A stretch of 64,000 nucleotides of DNA from Hesseltinella vesiculosa (lineage: Eukaryota > Mucoromycota > Mucoromycetes > Mucorales > Cunninghamellaceae). Position 1 is the first letter of the stretch; every line of letters begins with the position of its first letter. Under the pieces are notes generated by a model. That model was given only the letters and a program-made list of their open reading frames with translations. It searched no databases and had not been told where the DNA came from. The DNA lies in contig MCGT01000030.1 in the NCBI GenBank assembly GCA_002104935.1, forward strand, positions 124,001 to 188,000. The letters are read 5' to 3'. Both the position numbers and the translations under genes were made by a program. Shown here piece after piece: positions 31,787 through 42,050 of this stretch.

Positions 31787-33678
31787 TTATTTGTGTTTCA
31801 TGCCAAACACGGATGCAAAGCAATACAATTTTGGGTCTAGGGCTAATAAGTGTTTGCCATCCGGGCTCCAATGCACTTGGCGTATCGAGACTTGCCCTAT
31901 AAAAAAGTTAGCGAGGAAGCCAACACCGGTAGTTTTCTTTTTACCGGGTGCCAGTCGGATTGGGTGGGCGATCCAGTCATCGGAAGCACCGGGGTATATG
32001 AAGTAGAGATGGTCTTCTCCGCTGACAATGGCCAAGACCGTCTGAGCGGGGTTCCAGGCTATCTGGTTCACTGGATGCAAATGGGAGATGGCCGACTTTG
32101 TGCCTTGCTCTAGGTCCCAGATCCAAACGACGTTCGGCATCGCGTCTATCAAGGTTCATCCCGAATGAATATCAAAAATCCATCCATCCTTTGTTCTCTG
32201 TTTTCTCTCTTGCTCTCGTGATTACCATTGACTGTAGCAAGGAAGTTGCCTTGACAAGAAAAGCTGCAATGACCTATGCCGATCTTGGGGTTGGGCTGGT
32301 GGTATTCTGGTCGTAAGATGGGAAGCTGTAGCGGGCGCCGTGATACTTGTCGGTCTGTCAAAAAGAGATGAGATCCTGTCCCGCCTGAAAATAAATAGAA
32401 TAAAATTACAATCGACATAGGTTTCTAGCGATCGTTTGATTTGATTCGGAAGCACGTATTCCTCATAGACCGCCTATCCAAAAATAGAAAGAAAGAAAGA
32501 AAGAAGTGAGCCAGGCGCTAGTCATAAAAGATCATCGTCTGTACCGAGGAAGTGACGTCTTTGATGGAAGCTGGATGATGAAATGTAGCCGACAGTGACC
32601 ACGACCCGCTGTGGATCATGCGGACCTGCATAAAAAAAAAGTCAGCTACTGGCCTACCTATTAAGAAAGCCTGACTTGCCTTTCCATCGTAACTTCCTAG
32701 CGCCAGCCAGTGACCATACCACGCTAGCGACTTCATCCCCAGGCCCTCCTCATACGCGCTGTAGGTCCACACCAGTTGACCTCGTAGATCGTACACCAGC
32801 ACCTTGTACTACCCAAAGCAAAGCAAGAAAACACGCGTTTGACGGGTCAGGTATACGTCAAAAAGATCCATTCCAAAAAGCCTTTACCTGAATGCTATTG
32901 TCAAACGTGACAATGAATTGGCTATCGGGTGACCAAGACACATGTGTAGCATCGGCTGTATCGAGATCAAATTCCTACGCAGCAAAAAAAGAGAAGCAGG
33001 ACGTTGAGCACCAAAAGGTTGCATTCTTCTTTTTTTTTTTTTTTTTCCAGAAGTCGCAGTATATTACCACCAGAAGCCTAAAGGAAGTCGCATCCAGTAT
33101 CAGCAAGTGGTCTTTGGCATCCTTGATCTGCAGAACGGTGATATACTTGCCGTCGGGACTTGCACAACAGCCCTGTGTTGCGTATTTTGGGTTATCTAGC
33201 GTTCTGGTTTCTTTCCGCTTGAACAGCCAGACGGTCAGTTGCAACTGGCAAGGAGGAATTAAAAAAAAAAAAACAGACAGGTCAGTATCATACACGATTG
33301 AAAGAAGGAAAGCTGATATGGGAAATGTACCTCGTAACGGCTGGGTATCAGCATGGCGCAAGAATCAGGTGCCCACCAGGCATGCTCCATGCCAAATCGG
33401 CGATCGGACAAGGTGACTTTCCACGATGTGTCATTGATGGACCAGACATTGGCTACGCCCTTGTTTTTGTTGAGGGTGGCAACGTACTGACTGTTGGGCG
33501 ACCACTGGCACCAATCAATGGCTTGATTCGTCTCGTACACATGCATCACAACCAGCTGTTGCGAATGATCACGAATCACAAGCCGGGTGTCAGCCACATT
33601 AGCCACATACTTTCCATTGGGGGAGATGCTGACATGGAACCCCGAATGCTTGTATAAATGACTAAAGGTGACCTCCAT
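31787..33678 (-). CDS. WRAP73: WD40 protein WRAP73 (WDR8) homologue
   Basis: ATG chosen at 33678 (MEVTFSHLYKHSGFHVSISP), which matches the family start (MxFSxxxK...FSPxG). About nine exons. WD-type strands are seen at SISPNGKYVANVADTRLVIR, WCQWSPNSQYVATLNKNKGV, HAWWAPDSCAMLIPSRYE, CCASPDGKYITVLQIKDAKD, VSWSPDSQFIVTFDNSI, YGHWLALGSYDGKVRMIHSG, the block with VVWIWDLEQGTKSAI, and VHWSPDGKHLLALDPKLYCF near the end. WRAP73 and its fission-yeast counterpart act with an Msd1/SSX2IP partner to anchor microtubule minus ends at the spindle pole or centrosome. It ends at 31787. It is divergent from GRX5 with only 234 bp between start codons. Confidence 0.88.
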
Positions 33679-33912
33679 TTCCACAAACGTAGGCTGCGTA
33701 AAAAAAAAAAAAAAAAAAAGGAGAAAAGTATGGCTCAAATGAATGGAAGAAAAAAAAAAAGCGACAGGCGTGTTGAAGTGTGACCCTCACCCACGACCCC
33801 ATTGGCCCATTCTTTTGAGCCAAAAAAAAGGAAGGTGGTCAGTGACAAATCATTGTTTTCTTTTTTTTATTTTTTTCTTGTTCTTCTTTAACTTACATTG
33901 CAAACATTTATC
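33679..33912. promoter_or_regulatory. Shared divergent promoter WRAP73 / GRX5
   Basis: The 234 bp separate two divergent start codons and must hold both promoters and leaders. A/T runs at 33699-33719 and 33861-33878. Confidence 0.5.
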
Positions 33913-34655
33913 ATGAACTTTTTCCGTGTTGCCACCAGAACCGTAAGTCACACATTGTAACGAAATAGCGCATGGATCAAGATCGTTAAGAGATCCGTCG
34001 AGCTTGCATCGTAACAAACATTGACTCCCACTCTTAAATGCTTTTGCCGTCTACCCCATAGTCGTCCATTGTGCGACCATTGGTCCATTCTCGCCCCAAC
34101 ACCCCTGTCTTTGCACGTTGGTTGTCTGATTCCCTTCGCCAGCAATTGGACAAGGTACTTTCGACCCACGGATCCCTGATCGAGTTTGACAGCACAGGGG
34201 AAAACCAACTGACTTCCATTTTTTCCCCTCCATAGGATGTCAAATCCAAGCCTGTTGTTTTGTTCATGAAGGGTACTGCCGACCAACCCATGGTAAAGAA
34301 ATGAAAGACCACATGAGAAATGTATGAAAGAAGCTCACTTTTTTTTTTTTTTTTCTATTGCGTTCTACCTTTGCAGTGTGGTTTCAGCCGCGCAGCTGTG
34401 CAAATCTTACAAGTGCAAGGAGTGGATTTTGCTGACAAGGTCCAGACCTTCAACGTTCTTGCCGATGACGATTTGCGACAGGGTATCAAGGAATACACCG
34501 AATGGCCTACCATTCCTCAACTCTACGTCAATGGTGAATTTGTCGGAGGATGTGATATCCTGATGAACATGCACCAATCTGGTGACCTTGAAGACTTGTT
34601 GATCAAGGAAGGCATTGTTCCCGAAGAACTCGAAGACGAAGAACCCAAGCAATAA
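33913..34655 (+). CDS. GRX5: Mitochondrial monothiol glutaredoxin 5
   Basis: The first exon is only ten codons ([10 protein letters not shown]). The next adds [20 protein letters not shown], together a basic, hydroxylated presequence suited to mitochondrial import. The glutaredoxin fold follows: [15 protein letters not shown], then across an intron the CGFS active site ([16 protein letters not shown]), [40 protein letters not shown] with the cis-Pro TIPQ and GG-CD glutathione-binding motif, and an acidic end [11 protein letters not shown]. Grx5 passes Fe-S clusters made by the ISC machinery to target proteins. The intron that separates the Met from the CGFS cysteine occupies about 34293-34377. 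Confidence 0.95.
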
Positions 34656-34811
34656 ACCCATATCCGTCCTACCCCCTCCCCCTCCCCACTCTAGATATCA
34701 ATGCCATTGTTAAAAAAAAAAAAAAAAAAAAAAGAATGCTAGCCTTCCATGTCTTTTTGTCCTCTCTGAAAAAAAAAATGGATGTGTATGTGTTTATGCA
34801 GAAATAGAGAG

Positions 34812-37133
34812 CTATTGCAAAGAGGTGGTTTTGACAATGGAAATGAATTCGCGGATCTTGTCGAGATCCTTCACACCGTCGGTTTCGACACCAGAGGAGA
34901 CATCCACCACCCAGGGCTTGACTTGGTGCAAGGCGGTTGCGACATTCGTGGATGAGAGGCCGCCAGCGAGGATGATAGGGAATCCATTGGGTGATTTCTT
35001 GTGTTGGACGACCTGCTTGGCTAGGGACCAGTCAAAGGCAACGCCATGACCCCCTTGCTGATCGTCTGGCAGGGAAGAAACCTTGGCGTCGAGCAAGACC
35101 ATGTGGTGATAGCCAGGCTGGGCAAGGGAGGGTAACAGGCGGGGGACATTGGTTTGGCTGTCAACAGCAAAGGCTTTGATGACAGGCAGGGGTAAGAAGC
35201 GAGCCAGCTCGACGGCCTCGGATCCATGGAGTTGGATGGCATCCAGGCCAACTTGGGTGGCGACCTTGATCATATGCGACACAGTGGCATTGACAAAAAC
35301 GCCGACCACCAGCGGTTTTCGAGGACGCTGTTCGATCAGAGTGCGTTGAACATCGAACCAGTCACTCACAGCAATGTCGGTGTCCTCGGTGTCGTCCTCT
35401 GATGGCTCTTGGGCAGCGGTCTTTCTTACGGTATCTACAATGGCTTTGGCAGTGGCGACGTCAACACAGCGGCGGGACTTGGGGACAAAGATCATGCCGA
35501 TGAAATCAGCGCCAGCCTCGGTGGCTGCTTGGGCAGCTTCGGGGGTAGAGATGCCACAGATCTTGACCAAGGCACGCGAGGCGACATGCAGTTGGGCAGG
35601 GGGTCGGCCAATCAGTTCTTGAACAAAGGCAGGGAGGTTCCAGGCACGCATCAGGGCTTCACCCACCAGGAGACCCTGGACGCCTTGTTTCAAATAAGTC
35701 TCGACGTCAGCTCGGCTGGCAATGCCGGACAGAGCGCACAGGATGGTCCCTTCTGGCACCATGGAAGCGAGTCGGGTGGTGGTGTCCATGTCGACGTCAA
35801 AGCTGTGCAAGTTGCGGTTGTTGACACCAATGACCTTGGCGCCCAGGGCATTGGCTCGGGCCATCTCGTCGGCATTGTTGACTTCGACCAGTGGTTCCAT
35901 GCCCAGATCGACGGCAAAGCTGTAGAGATCCTTGAGTTCCGTGTCATTCAGCATGGCGACAATCAGCAGGATGGTGTCGGCACCATACAGGCGGGCTTCC
36001 AGGATCTGGTAAGGGTCGACAATGAAGTCTTTGCGCAGGATGCAAGGGCGGTGGGCGAGGTGGTCGACGGCTTGCCGGACTTGGCGCATGTCGTTGAGGC
36101 TGCCGCGGAACCATTTGGGCTCGGTCAAGACAGAGATGACACTGGCACCTGCAAGGGCGTACTGGAGACCTTGTTCGGCAGCATTGGCCTTGATATCGAT
36201 GGCGCCCTTGGAAGGAGAGGCACGCTTGACTTCGGCCATGAGAGCAGGTGAGGCTTCCTTCATGCGCTGGACAAGGTGTTTGAGAGGAGGTGCAGCATGC
36301 AAGCTGATGAGCTTTTCAAGGTCTTCAAAGCTCTGGCCAGGGACTTGCTTGGCAGCCTCGATGTCCTGCAATCGTTGGGTGTGGATGCGTTGCAAGATGG
36401 TGGGGACACCGTTGGGCGTGGCGGTGGAGGGCGTGGTGGGTGGCGGCTTGGTGTCGGAGGAAGAGTTGGGTTGGGCCTCTTCCGGATCGGCAGCAGAAAG
36501 GACAGGCTTGGGAATGGTCTTGGGCTGCACACCCGTCGCAGGGTTGTCCGTCCACAAGCCTCCCTTTAGAGCTAAAAAGTTGGCAATCATGGTGTGGCCG
36601 TTGTTGCAGAGGATGCTCTCGGGATGGAACTGGACGCCCTCGATCGCATAGAGCTTGTGACGGACGCCCATGATGATACCGTCGTCGGTGGTGGCTGTGG
36701 TTTCGAGTTCGGGTGGCATGGTGTCGGGCATGCCAGCCAAGGAGTGGTAGCGGGTGACCTGGTTATCTTGGGGTACATTGCGGAACAAGCCTTTGTTGTC
36801 ATGCTTGATGGTGGAGGTTTTGCCATGGAGAATGTCACCGGCATAGGACACCGTGCCACCATACACGTCGAAAATGCATTGGAGACCCATACAAATACCC
36901 AGGATAGGCAGTTTCCCACCAAAGTGTTTAATGATATCACGGGAGATGCCAGAATCGTGCGACGGATGACCAGGGCCAGGTGAAATCACAATGTTGGCAG
37001 GCTCAAGCTGTTCCAGTTCATCAATGGTGATCTTATCGTTTCTGAACACTTTGACGTTTGCGCCTTGTGAGCACAGATACTGGTAAACATTATAAACAAA
37101 GGAATCATAGTTATCTATCAAAATGGTTGTCAT
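34812..37133 (-). CDS. trpC: Trifunctional tryptophan enzyme (GATase / IGPS / PRAI)
   Basis: Intronless; ATG at 37133-37131 gives 773 residues. Residues 1-195 are the glutamine amidotransferase subunit of anthranilate synthase: ILIDNYDSF, SPGPGHP, nucleophile Cys81 in GICMGLQC, and VQFHPESIL. Residues about 240-510 are indole-3-glycerol-phosphate synthase: LMAEVKRASPSKG, CILRKDFIVDPYQI, VIGVNNRNLHSFDVD, GLLVGEALMR. Residues about 520-773 are phosphoribosylanthranilate isomerase: VKICGISTPEAAQAATEAGA, FIGMIFVPKSRR, LDAIQLHGSE, VVDVSSGVETDG. The three domains in this order are the usual fusion of filamentous fungi. It works with a separate TrpE-type subunit. A CCAAT box (ATTGG on the plus strand at 37274-37278) lies about 140 bp upstream. 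Confidence 0.97.
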   Translation of the reverse strand: MTTILIDNYDSFVYNVYQYLCSQGANVKVFRNDKITIDELEQLEPANIVISPGPGHPSHDSGISRDIIKHFGGKLPILGICMGLQCIFDVYGGTVSYAGDILHGKTSTIKHDNKGLFRNVPQDNQVTRYHSLAGMPDTMPPELETTATTDDGIIMGVRHKLYAIEGVQFHPESILCNNGHTMIANFLALKGGLWTDNPATGVQPKTIPKPVLSAADPEEAQPNSSSDTKPPPTTPSTATPNGVPTILQRIHTQRLQDIEAAKQVPGQSFEDLEKLISLHAAPPLKHLVQRMKEASPALMAEVKRASPSKGAIDIKANAAEQGLQYALAGASVISVLTEPKWFRGSLNDMRQVRQAVDHLAHRPCILRKDFIVDPYQILEARLYGADTILLIVAMLNDTELKDLYSFAVDLGMEPLVEVNNADEMARANALGAKVIGVNNRNLHSFDVDMDTTTRLASMVPEGTILCALSGIASRADVETYLKQGVQGLLVGEALMRAWNLPAFVQELIGRPPAQLHVASRALVKICGISTPEAAQAATEAGADFIGMIFVPKSRRCVDVATAKAIVDTVRKTAAQEPSEDDTEDTDIAVSDWFDVQRTLIEQRPRKPLVVGVFVNATVSHMIKVATQVGLDAIQLHGSEAVELARFLPLPVIKAFAVDSQTNVPRLLPSLAQPGYHHMVLLDAKVSSLPDDQQGGHGVAFDWSLAKQVVQHKKSPNGFPIILAGGLSSTNVATALHQVKPWVVDVSSGVETDGVKDLDKIREFISIVKTTSLQ

Positions 37134-37529
37134 GGTAGAAGGAGCAATGAAGAAGGTGAAAGAAAAAGGTGACCAAAAAAAAAAAAAATTAAAAAAAAAA
37201 AAGTTGGTGCTCGCTTTTACGGGTTTTAACATTCAAATGAGTCAAGATTTGATTCCCCGTGGCGATTTGCTTCATTGGTCAGTGTGTTTCTTACACATGA
37301 ACTGTCTTGTCACTTATTTTGTCACTGCTTCCAAGAGGGAAGACTCTGGCCAACGATTTGTTCCGTTTTTTTTTTCCGCATGGAACGGCGAGCGAAAAAG
37401 AACTTTTTTTCTCTATCTCCTTTTTTTTTGTGTTTTCCAGTTTGATCCTTGTTTTTTTTTTTCTTTTCATTTATTTTTTTCTTTGCACCAACCGATAACA
37501 TTTGCCGACATTTTGGTCCCTTTTTTGAA
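37134..37529. promoter_or_regulatory. Divergent promoter, TRP gene and HAPSTR1-like gene
   Basis: The A-rich part near 37176-37202 is next to the TRP start. The T-rich part 37363-37495 leads into the ATG at 37530. ATTGG at 37274-37278 is a CCAAT element reading towards the TRP gene. Confidence 0.5.
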
Positions 37530-38258
37530 ATGAATCCTTCAAACAGAAACTCTGGTATCTTGGATGGCCACGACGACAACGACAATGCCCTATTAGATTC
37601 TTTCAAACAAGCTGCTCTAAAGGTGACGACGCTGTACAAGGATTCGCTCGTTCAAAATCGAAAAGCATACGGATCGGGCTATCAGCAAGCGCTCCAGGAT
37701 CTGTACGAATTCATCAGCTCTCATCCCAATGGCACCGATGGTGAACATGGCATGCTCCCCGTGCAAGATCTTCTACAATTCGCTCGACAACGTAATGCGC
37801 AGCTCGTGAATGAGATGGGGGATCTCGCTGGCCCGTGTGCTCCAACGGCATCCAGTCCTCATCCTTCACCATCGTTGTCTTCCACTCTTCCCAACGACGC
37901 CCTGCCTATCCAGCCAACCCATTCCATGTCTTCTCCTACTGCATCCAACCATCTGCCGCAGCCAACAACGACTTCTCCTTGCACACCTAGTCCCTTTCAG
38001 CCCTTTCAAATGGATCCACAAGCCCAGTTTACCTTGAACGTTCCTGGCCCATTTATTCCTTGGCAACAGTCACACAACACCTTTGCTATGAACCCGGATA
38101 ATGCCGACAGCTTCAGTCATGACGATCCTAATATCAAGCGACGTATGCCCTTTCAAGATCAACTCTCCTTTCTAGGCCGACCCATCCATGGCCCTAACAA
38201 TAACATGATGCATTTGGACTGCGAACCTCCCATCAAACGCCGCCCTCGCCAAGGCTAG
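37530..38258 (+). CDS. HAPSTR1 (C16orf72/DUF4588)-like stress-response protein
   Basis: Intronless, 242 residues, start MNPSNRNSGILDG. Residues 20-85 (LLDSFKQAALKVTTLYKDSL, then AYGSGYQQALQDLYEFISSH and LLQFARQRNAQLVNEMGD) resemble the core helix of HAPSTR1, where an AA-x-V-x-x-LYK(E/D) segment is followed by a GYQ-type helix and a second helix. The rest is Pro/Ser/His-rich with a basic end (NIKRRMPFQDQ, PPIKRRPRQG) that may be a nuclear localisation signal. In animals HAPSTR1 binds the giant ubiquitin ligase HUWE1 and tunes stress signalling. A fungal equivalent working with a Tom1/HUWE1-type ligase is inferred. The match is by pattern only. Confidence 0.65.
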   Translation: MNPSNRNSGILDGHDDNDNALLDSFKQAALKVTTLYKDSLVQNRKAYGSGYQQALQDLYEFISSHPNGTDGEHGMLPVQDLLQFARQRNAQLVNEMGDLAGPCAPTASSPHPSPSLSSTLPNDALPIQPTHSMSSPTASNHLPQPTTTSPCTPSPFQPFQMDPQAQFTLNVPGPFIPWQQSHNTFAMNPDNADSFSHDDPNIKRRMPFQDQLSFLGRPIHGPNNNMMHLDCEPPIKRRPRQG

Positions 38259-38651
38259 CCCTTGAGTGGACCGCTTTGAAAAACTTTCATTCCCTATGAT
38301 ACCTCACATTCTGCCTGTTGTTCTCCTTCACCTGTTCCTTTCCTTTCTTTCTTGTATTTTACCATCCCTCAACCCTCTTGTTGATCTTAATTTGTTAGAT
38401 ATCGATTCCATTCATCCTTCAATAAACTCGATTTGCATTACGTTTTCTGATAAGTGGGGGATTTTTTTTTTTGAATTTCATTCGTGCCCAACAAATTTAA
38501 TCACGTTTGCAAAAGACAAGAGAAGAAGGGTAAAAGGATCGCGTAAGGAGGAGCGAGAGAGTAAAAAAAAAAAAAAAAAAAAAAAAGACGTGAAAGGAGA
38601 AAGGGAGGGGGGAATCAATCCAAGCATTGGAAGAGTGAGGGGAAGCCGGGA
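38259..38651. terminator. Convergent 3' region, HAPSTR1-like and UBC8 genes
   Basis: TTCAATAAACTCG near 38418 offers a poly(A) signal for the upstream gene. An A23 run lies near 38563-38586. No coding region supported. Confidence 0.45.
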
Positions 38652-39528
38652 TCATAATTCCATACCAGCAGCTTCATCTTCACTGCTGGCAAAATTGACT
38701 GAGTTCATGTCGTCATCATCTTCCGAGGTTTCCTCGCCCACAGCATCCACCGCTTCGCTTGTTGCGTATCGGCTCACATAATCTACAAAAAAAAAAAAAA
38801 AAAAACATGTTAGCCTTGTTATCTTGAAACTCTTTTTTATTCTCACCTTTGACTTTTGTTTCATATTTTGCAGGTTCGCGCATCAATAGAGCAGCAGCTT
38901 CGCCATTCAAAGGATCGGTCGGATTGGGATATCGTAATAATTGGGGTAAGAACACTTCAAAAATGTTGATCATATCTATAAAAAAAAAAAAAAAAAAAAA
39001 AGAGGGTCAGCGTTGTGCACCTACAGCATCATAAGCTAACCTACCAAACATGGGGCTCCAAGTTTGATTGATGACATCCAAGCACACGGAACCACTCCTA
39101 ATAAAAAAGTCAGTTTTGAGCGCATTTTTTTTTTCTTGGCAGGTCACGCTTTACACTTCATCGATATTGGGGTGAAAGATTCTATTAATAAAGCCAATAC
39201 TTGGAGACTTGTAAGGATATTGATCTGGCAACTCGACATGTACCTTCCACACCCCTCCAGTAAAAGGAGCTATGACCAAAAAATCGATGAGTTCCAAGGC
39301 TATTCACCTAACGTGACTTACTATCGGTGGGTCCATGGAAACGAACATAAAATTCTTGCATGTTGTCATCTACAAGAGTCACTTCATAATCGCTCATCAG
39401 CCTAATGAATTCCGTTAGCGATGTTAAAAGACGATGACATAAAACCCTTGAGAAATAAAATAAAAAAAAACATATGTTACTTACAGCTTCATCACATCAG
39501 TTTCTATCCTTCGGCGTGGGGTGGACAT
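38652..39528 (-). CDS. UBC8: Ubiquitin-conjugating enzyme E2 H (Ubc8/UBE2H)
   Basis: ATG at 39528 ([15 protein letters not shown]), five to six exons. Key stretches in order: [58 protein letters not shown], then [17 protein letters not shown] with the active-site Cys in the SVCLDV context and the invariant HPN before it. Next come [34 protein letters not shown], and an acidic tail ([22 protein letters not shown]) as in UBE2H/Ubc8. In yeast Ubc8 acts with the GID/CTLH ligase to degrade gluconeogenic enzymes. The same partner is expected here. Confidence 0.95.
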
Positions 39529-39773
39529 GGTTAATGCAGTTCAACAAGAGTCAATGGCAGAGAAAGTAAAAAATAAGAATAATAACAAAGATAAAGACAG
39601 GAAAATGGAATGGAGGATAGAAAAAGGAAGAAAAAAATGAAAAAGGCAGGTCTCATTTTTTTGGGTGGGAACGCTGCAGCCAGAGCGGCTGAACCAATCA
39701 TCACGTTTCATGCAATGACCTCATTACTCTTACCATGACGGGTTCCCAAAGCATTGTTTATTAGTAGGTTTTT

Positions 39774-41832
39774 CTAACGGTAGAGGGTAGTGAGCTGGAT
39801 GTGTTTCCCATGAACGTAAACATCTATTTGCAGCTCGCTATGCCCAAACACAAAGTCAATGGTGATATCAATGGGGTCCCCATGCGCAGCACCCTCGATC
39901 ATGGGCATCCGGATTGGGAAGTCCACAAGTTTGGTCACACCAGTGTCATCAATGTATCTTGGCCAAGGTGCTTCTCCATCATACACGTAGATGTCGGCTA
40001 GAAGAGGGGATGGGTGAGACACACCCCATGATCCGAAACCCAAAATGAAAGGCTCTCCTCTTCCTCGGGTCACTTGCCTTCGGTATGTTTGGGATAGCGG
40101 ACCCAAAAGCTACGACTAATCTTTTCCCCGACCTGAAAGACTTGACCTTTGCTGGCAATGATGTCGAAGCGGGTGGCGCAGCGTTTGATCCCATCCGACG
40201 TCACAATGGCTCGGTCTTCAGCGTCGATGCCTTGTTGGAAAGGGAGTCTCGTTCGCAGGCCATACGTCACCCGGAGCACCTTGCTGTGGATGCGCTTTGG
40301 TTGCAAAATGTGATAGACAGCGCCACGTGCAATGGCCATGTCCGGTCGGGGAGGTACCATCAGTGCTTTGATGTTGGCTGGCACAAAGCGATGGTGGATG
40401 GCCTGATACAGATAGCTGGAGCTTCCAAAACCGCCCACCAAAAAGGCCAGGTCCACCGTCCGCGGCAGTCCATCCAGTTGCAGTTGAATGAGCTGGGTCA
40501 CCTTGTTGACGACAGGATCAAACACCTGTTCTGCTAGAATCAGTGGGTCCAGCGGCAAACAGCCATCCTGAAAGAGATACATTGGCTCTGGGTCTCATGT
40601 TTTATCATCATCGTACACTACCTCGCTCAAAAGCCCGTCTTGAATGTAGGCAAGCGCTGCGCTTGGGATGTCCAGTTGGATCGTTGGTCCCTGAGGATCG
40701 AATTCAGGCTATAGGGGGGTCAGCAACTTCCTTTCGGTTTGACTCCATCTCATTTTACTTTGATGTATTCCACAAATTTGGTCAAGATGTCTTCCATCGT
40801 ACAAGATGGCATGTCCTTTGCTTGAGGCCCGAGCACAGACAGAAGGTAGATCCGCAAGTTTTCGTCAATGTCGCTGCTGCCACATGCTCCTCCAGTGCCA
40901 GCAATGGCTTCTTCCAGGATCGGAGCCGATGTGGTGTGGCTGACGTGGTAGAGTGATAAATCCAACGTACCGCCGCCGGCATCGATCATCATCACACAGT
41001 CGCCATGGTGAAGGTGCTGGTCAGCCAGCTGCTGGCAGTACAGGGCCGCCGCCTCGGGTTCGCTGATCAACGAGAGCCTTTCCAGGGGGTCTTCGGGTCG
41101 AAGGATGCCTGCTTGCACGCAGGCTTGTCGCATATGGCCTTTGGCCTGATCGCTCCAAATGGCTGGCACAGTGATGCACTACAGAAACAGTCAACGCTGA
41201 CATTCAAAGCCGGGGCAGGCTTACATAACAAAAGTGGTCTGGATGGTAGGATTTCAATTGGCGGGCAAGTGTGGCCAAGACATGGCTATGCAGGTGTTCG
41301 AGGTAATCGGCGATGGTTGTCTGGACGGTTGTTGGGTCAGCCTCTTGGTCCATGAGCCACATTTTGAATCGTTTCATGAGCTTGCCTTGTTGTTTAGGCT
41401 ACTCGTAAAAACGATGTCATTCTTCGCCGTCCTGCCAAAGTAGCATTACCTTTAGTGAAACGAGGTGAGCGCCATAGCCCCAGTCGACAAGCCTGGCGTT
41501 TTTGTAATAGAGCAACGTAGGTACTTTTCCGTAAAAGCCTTGGTATTTCGGCCAACCTACAACATCATAGACATTTTCTTCATGCTTAACGGCGTAGCTA
41601 CATCCCTATAATGATGGCATGGAAAGTCAACAGGTCAAACAATGCTTGTTCAAAAGTCGGCAGCAGACCAAACTTCGTACCGAAAATGTGGTGCCTTTTT
41701 TTGATAGAGAAGTGGGAAAGCGAATCCAAACAATGTTAGATTGGTGATCAATGGAAGAAAAAAAAAAAAAAAAAAGTAATCAAGCTTACCAAAGTCAATG
41801 GCAATGACAACTGGATAAGGATCCGTCGACAT
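39774..41832 (-). CDS. HSPA12-like Hsp70-family ATPase
   Basis: ATG at 41832 (MSTDPYPVVIAIDFG). The phosphate-1 loop is completed by a 14-nt microexon at 41681-41694, giving DFGTTFSG, and continues CSYAVKHEENVYDVVG. Later parts are ITVPAIWSDQAKGHMRQA, LSLISEPEAAALYC, phosphate-2 loop VMMIDAGGGTLDLSLYHV, FLVGGFGSSSYLYQAI (adenosine motif), and RPDMAIARGAVYHIL. The domain order and spacing fit the actin-like ATPase of HSPA12 proteins, which lack a classical substrate-binding domain. The C-terminal sheet-like part (WPRYIDDTGVTKLVDFPIRM, ITIDFVFGHSELQIDVYV) replaces it. Such genes are often expanded in Mucoromycota and related fungi. The cellular client is not known. Confidence 0.88.
41681..41694 (-). 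other. 14-nt microexon of the HSPA12-like gene
   Basis: GCACCACATTTTCG on the coding strand, bounded by CAAAAAAAG on its 5' side and GTACGA on its 3' side. It completes Gly and adds Thr-Thr-Phe-Ser to the ATP-binding loop. Without it the frame is broken. Confidence 0.75.
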
Positions 41833-42050
41833 TCAAAAAAAGTAAAGAAAAAGAAGCGCGTGATGCCCAAATTACAGTATAGAGAAGTATTTGCTGACTT
41901 TTTTTTTTTTTTTTTTTTTTTTGTCTTTCTCTTCCTCCTCATTTTTTACTCTTTGTTCTTTCTTTGTCTTGTATTCTAATACTTACCTGTAATTCACCTA
42001 GTTTTTAATACTTGTTTACCTTTTTATATGTTTTAAAAAAAAAAGATACC

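Noticed and set aside
35409..36251. 280-codon plus-strand frame opposite the TRP gene
   Set aside because: Shadow of a well-conserved coding sequence, in the complementary frame of IGPS/PRAI codons.
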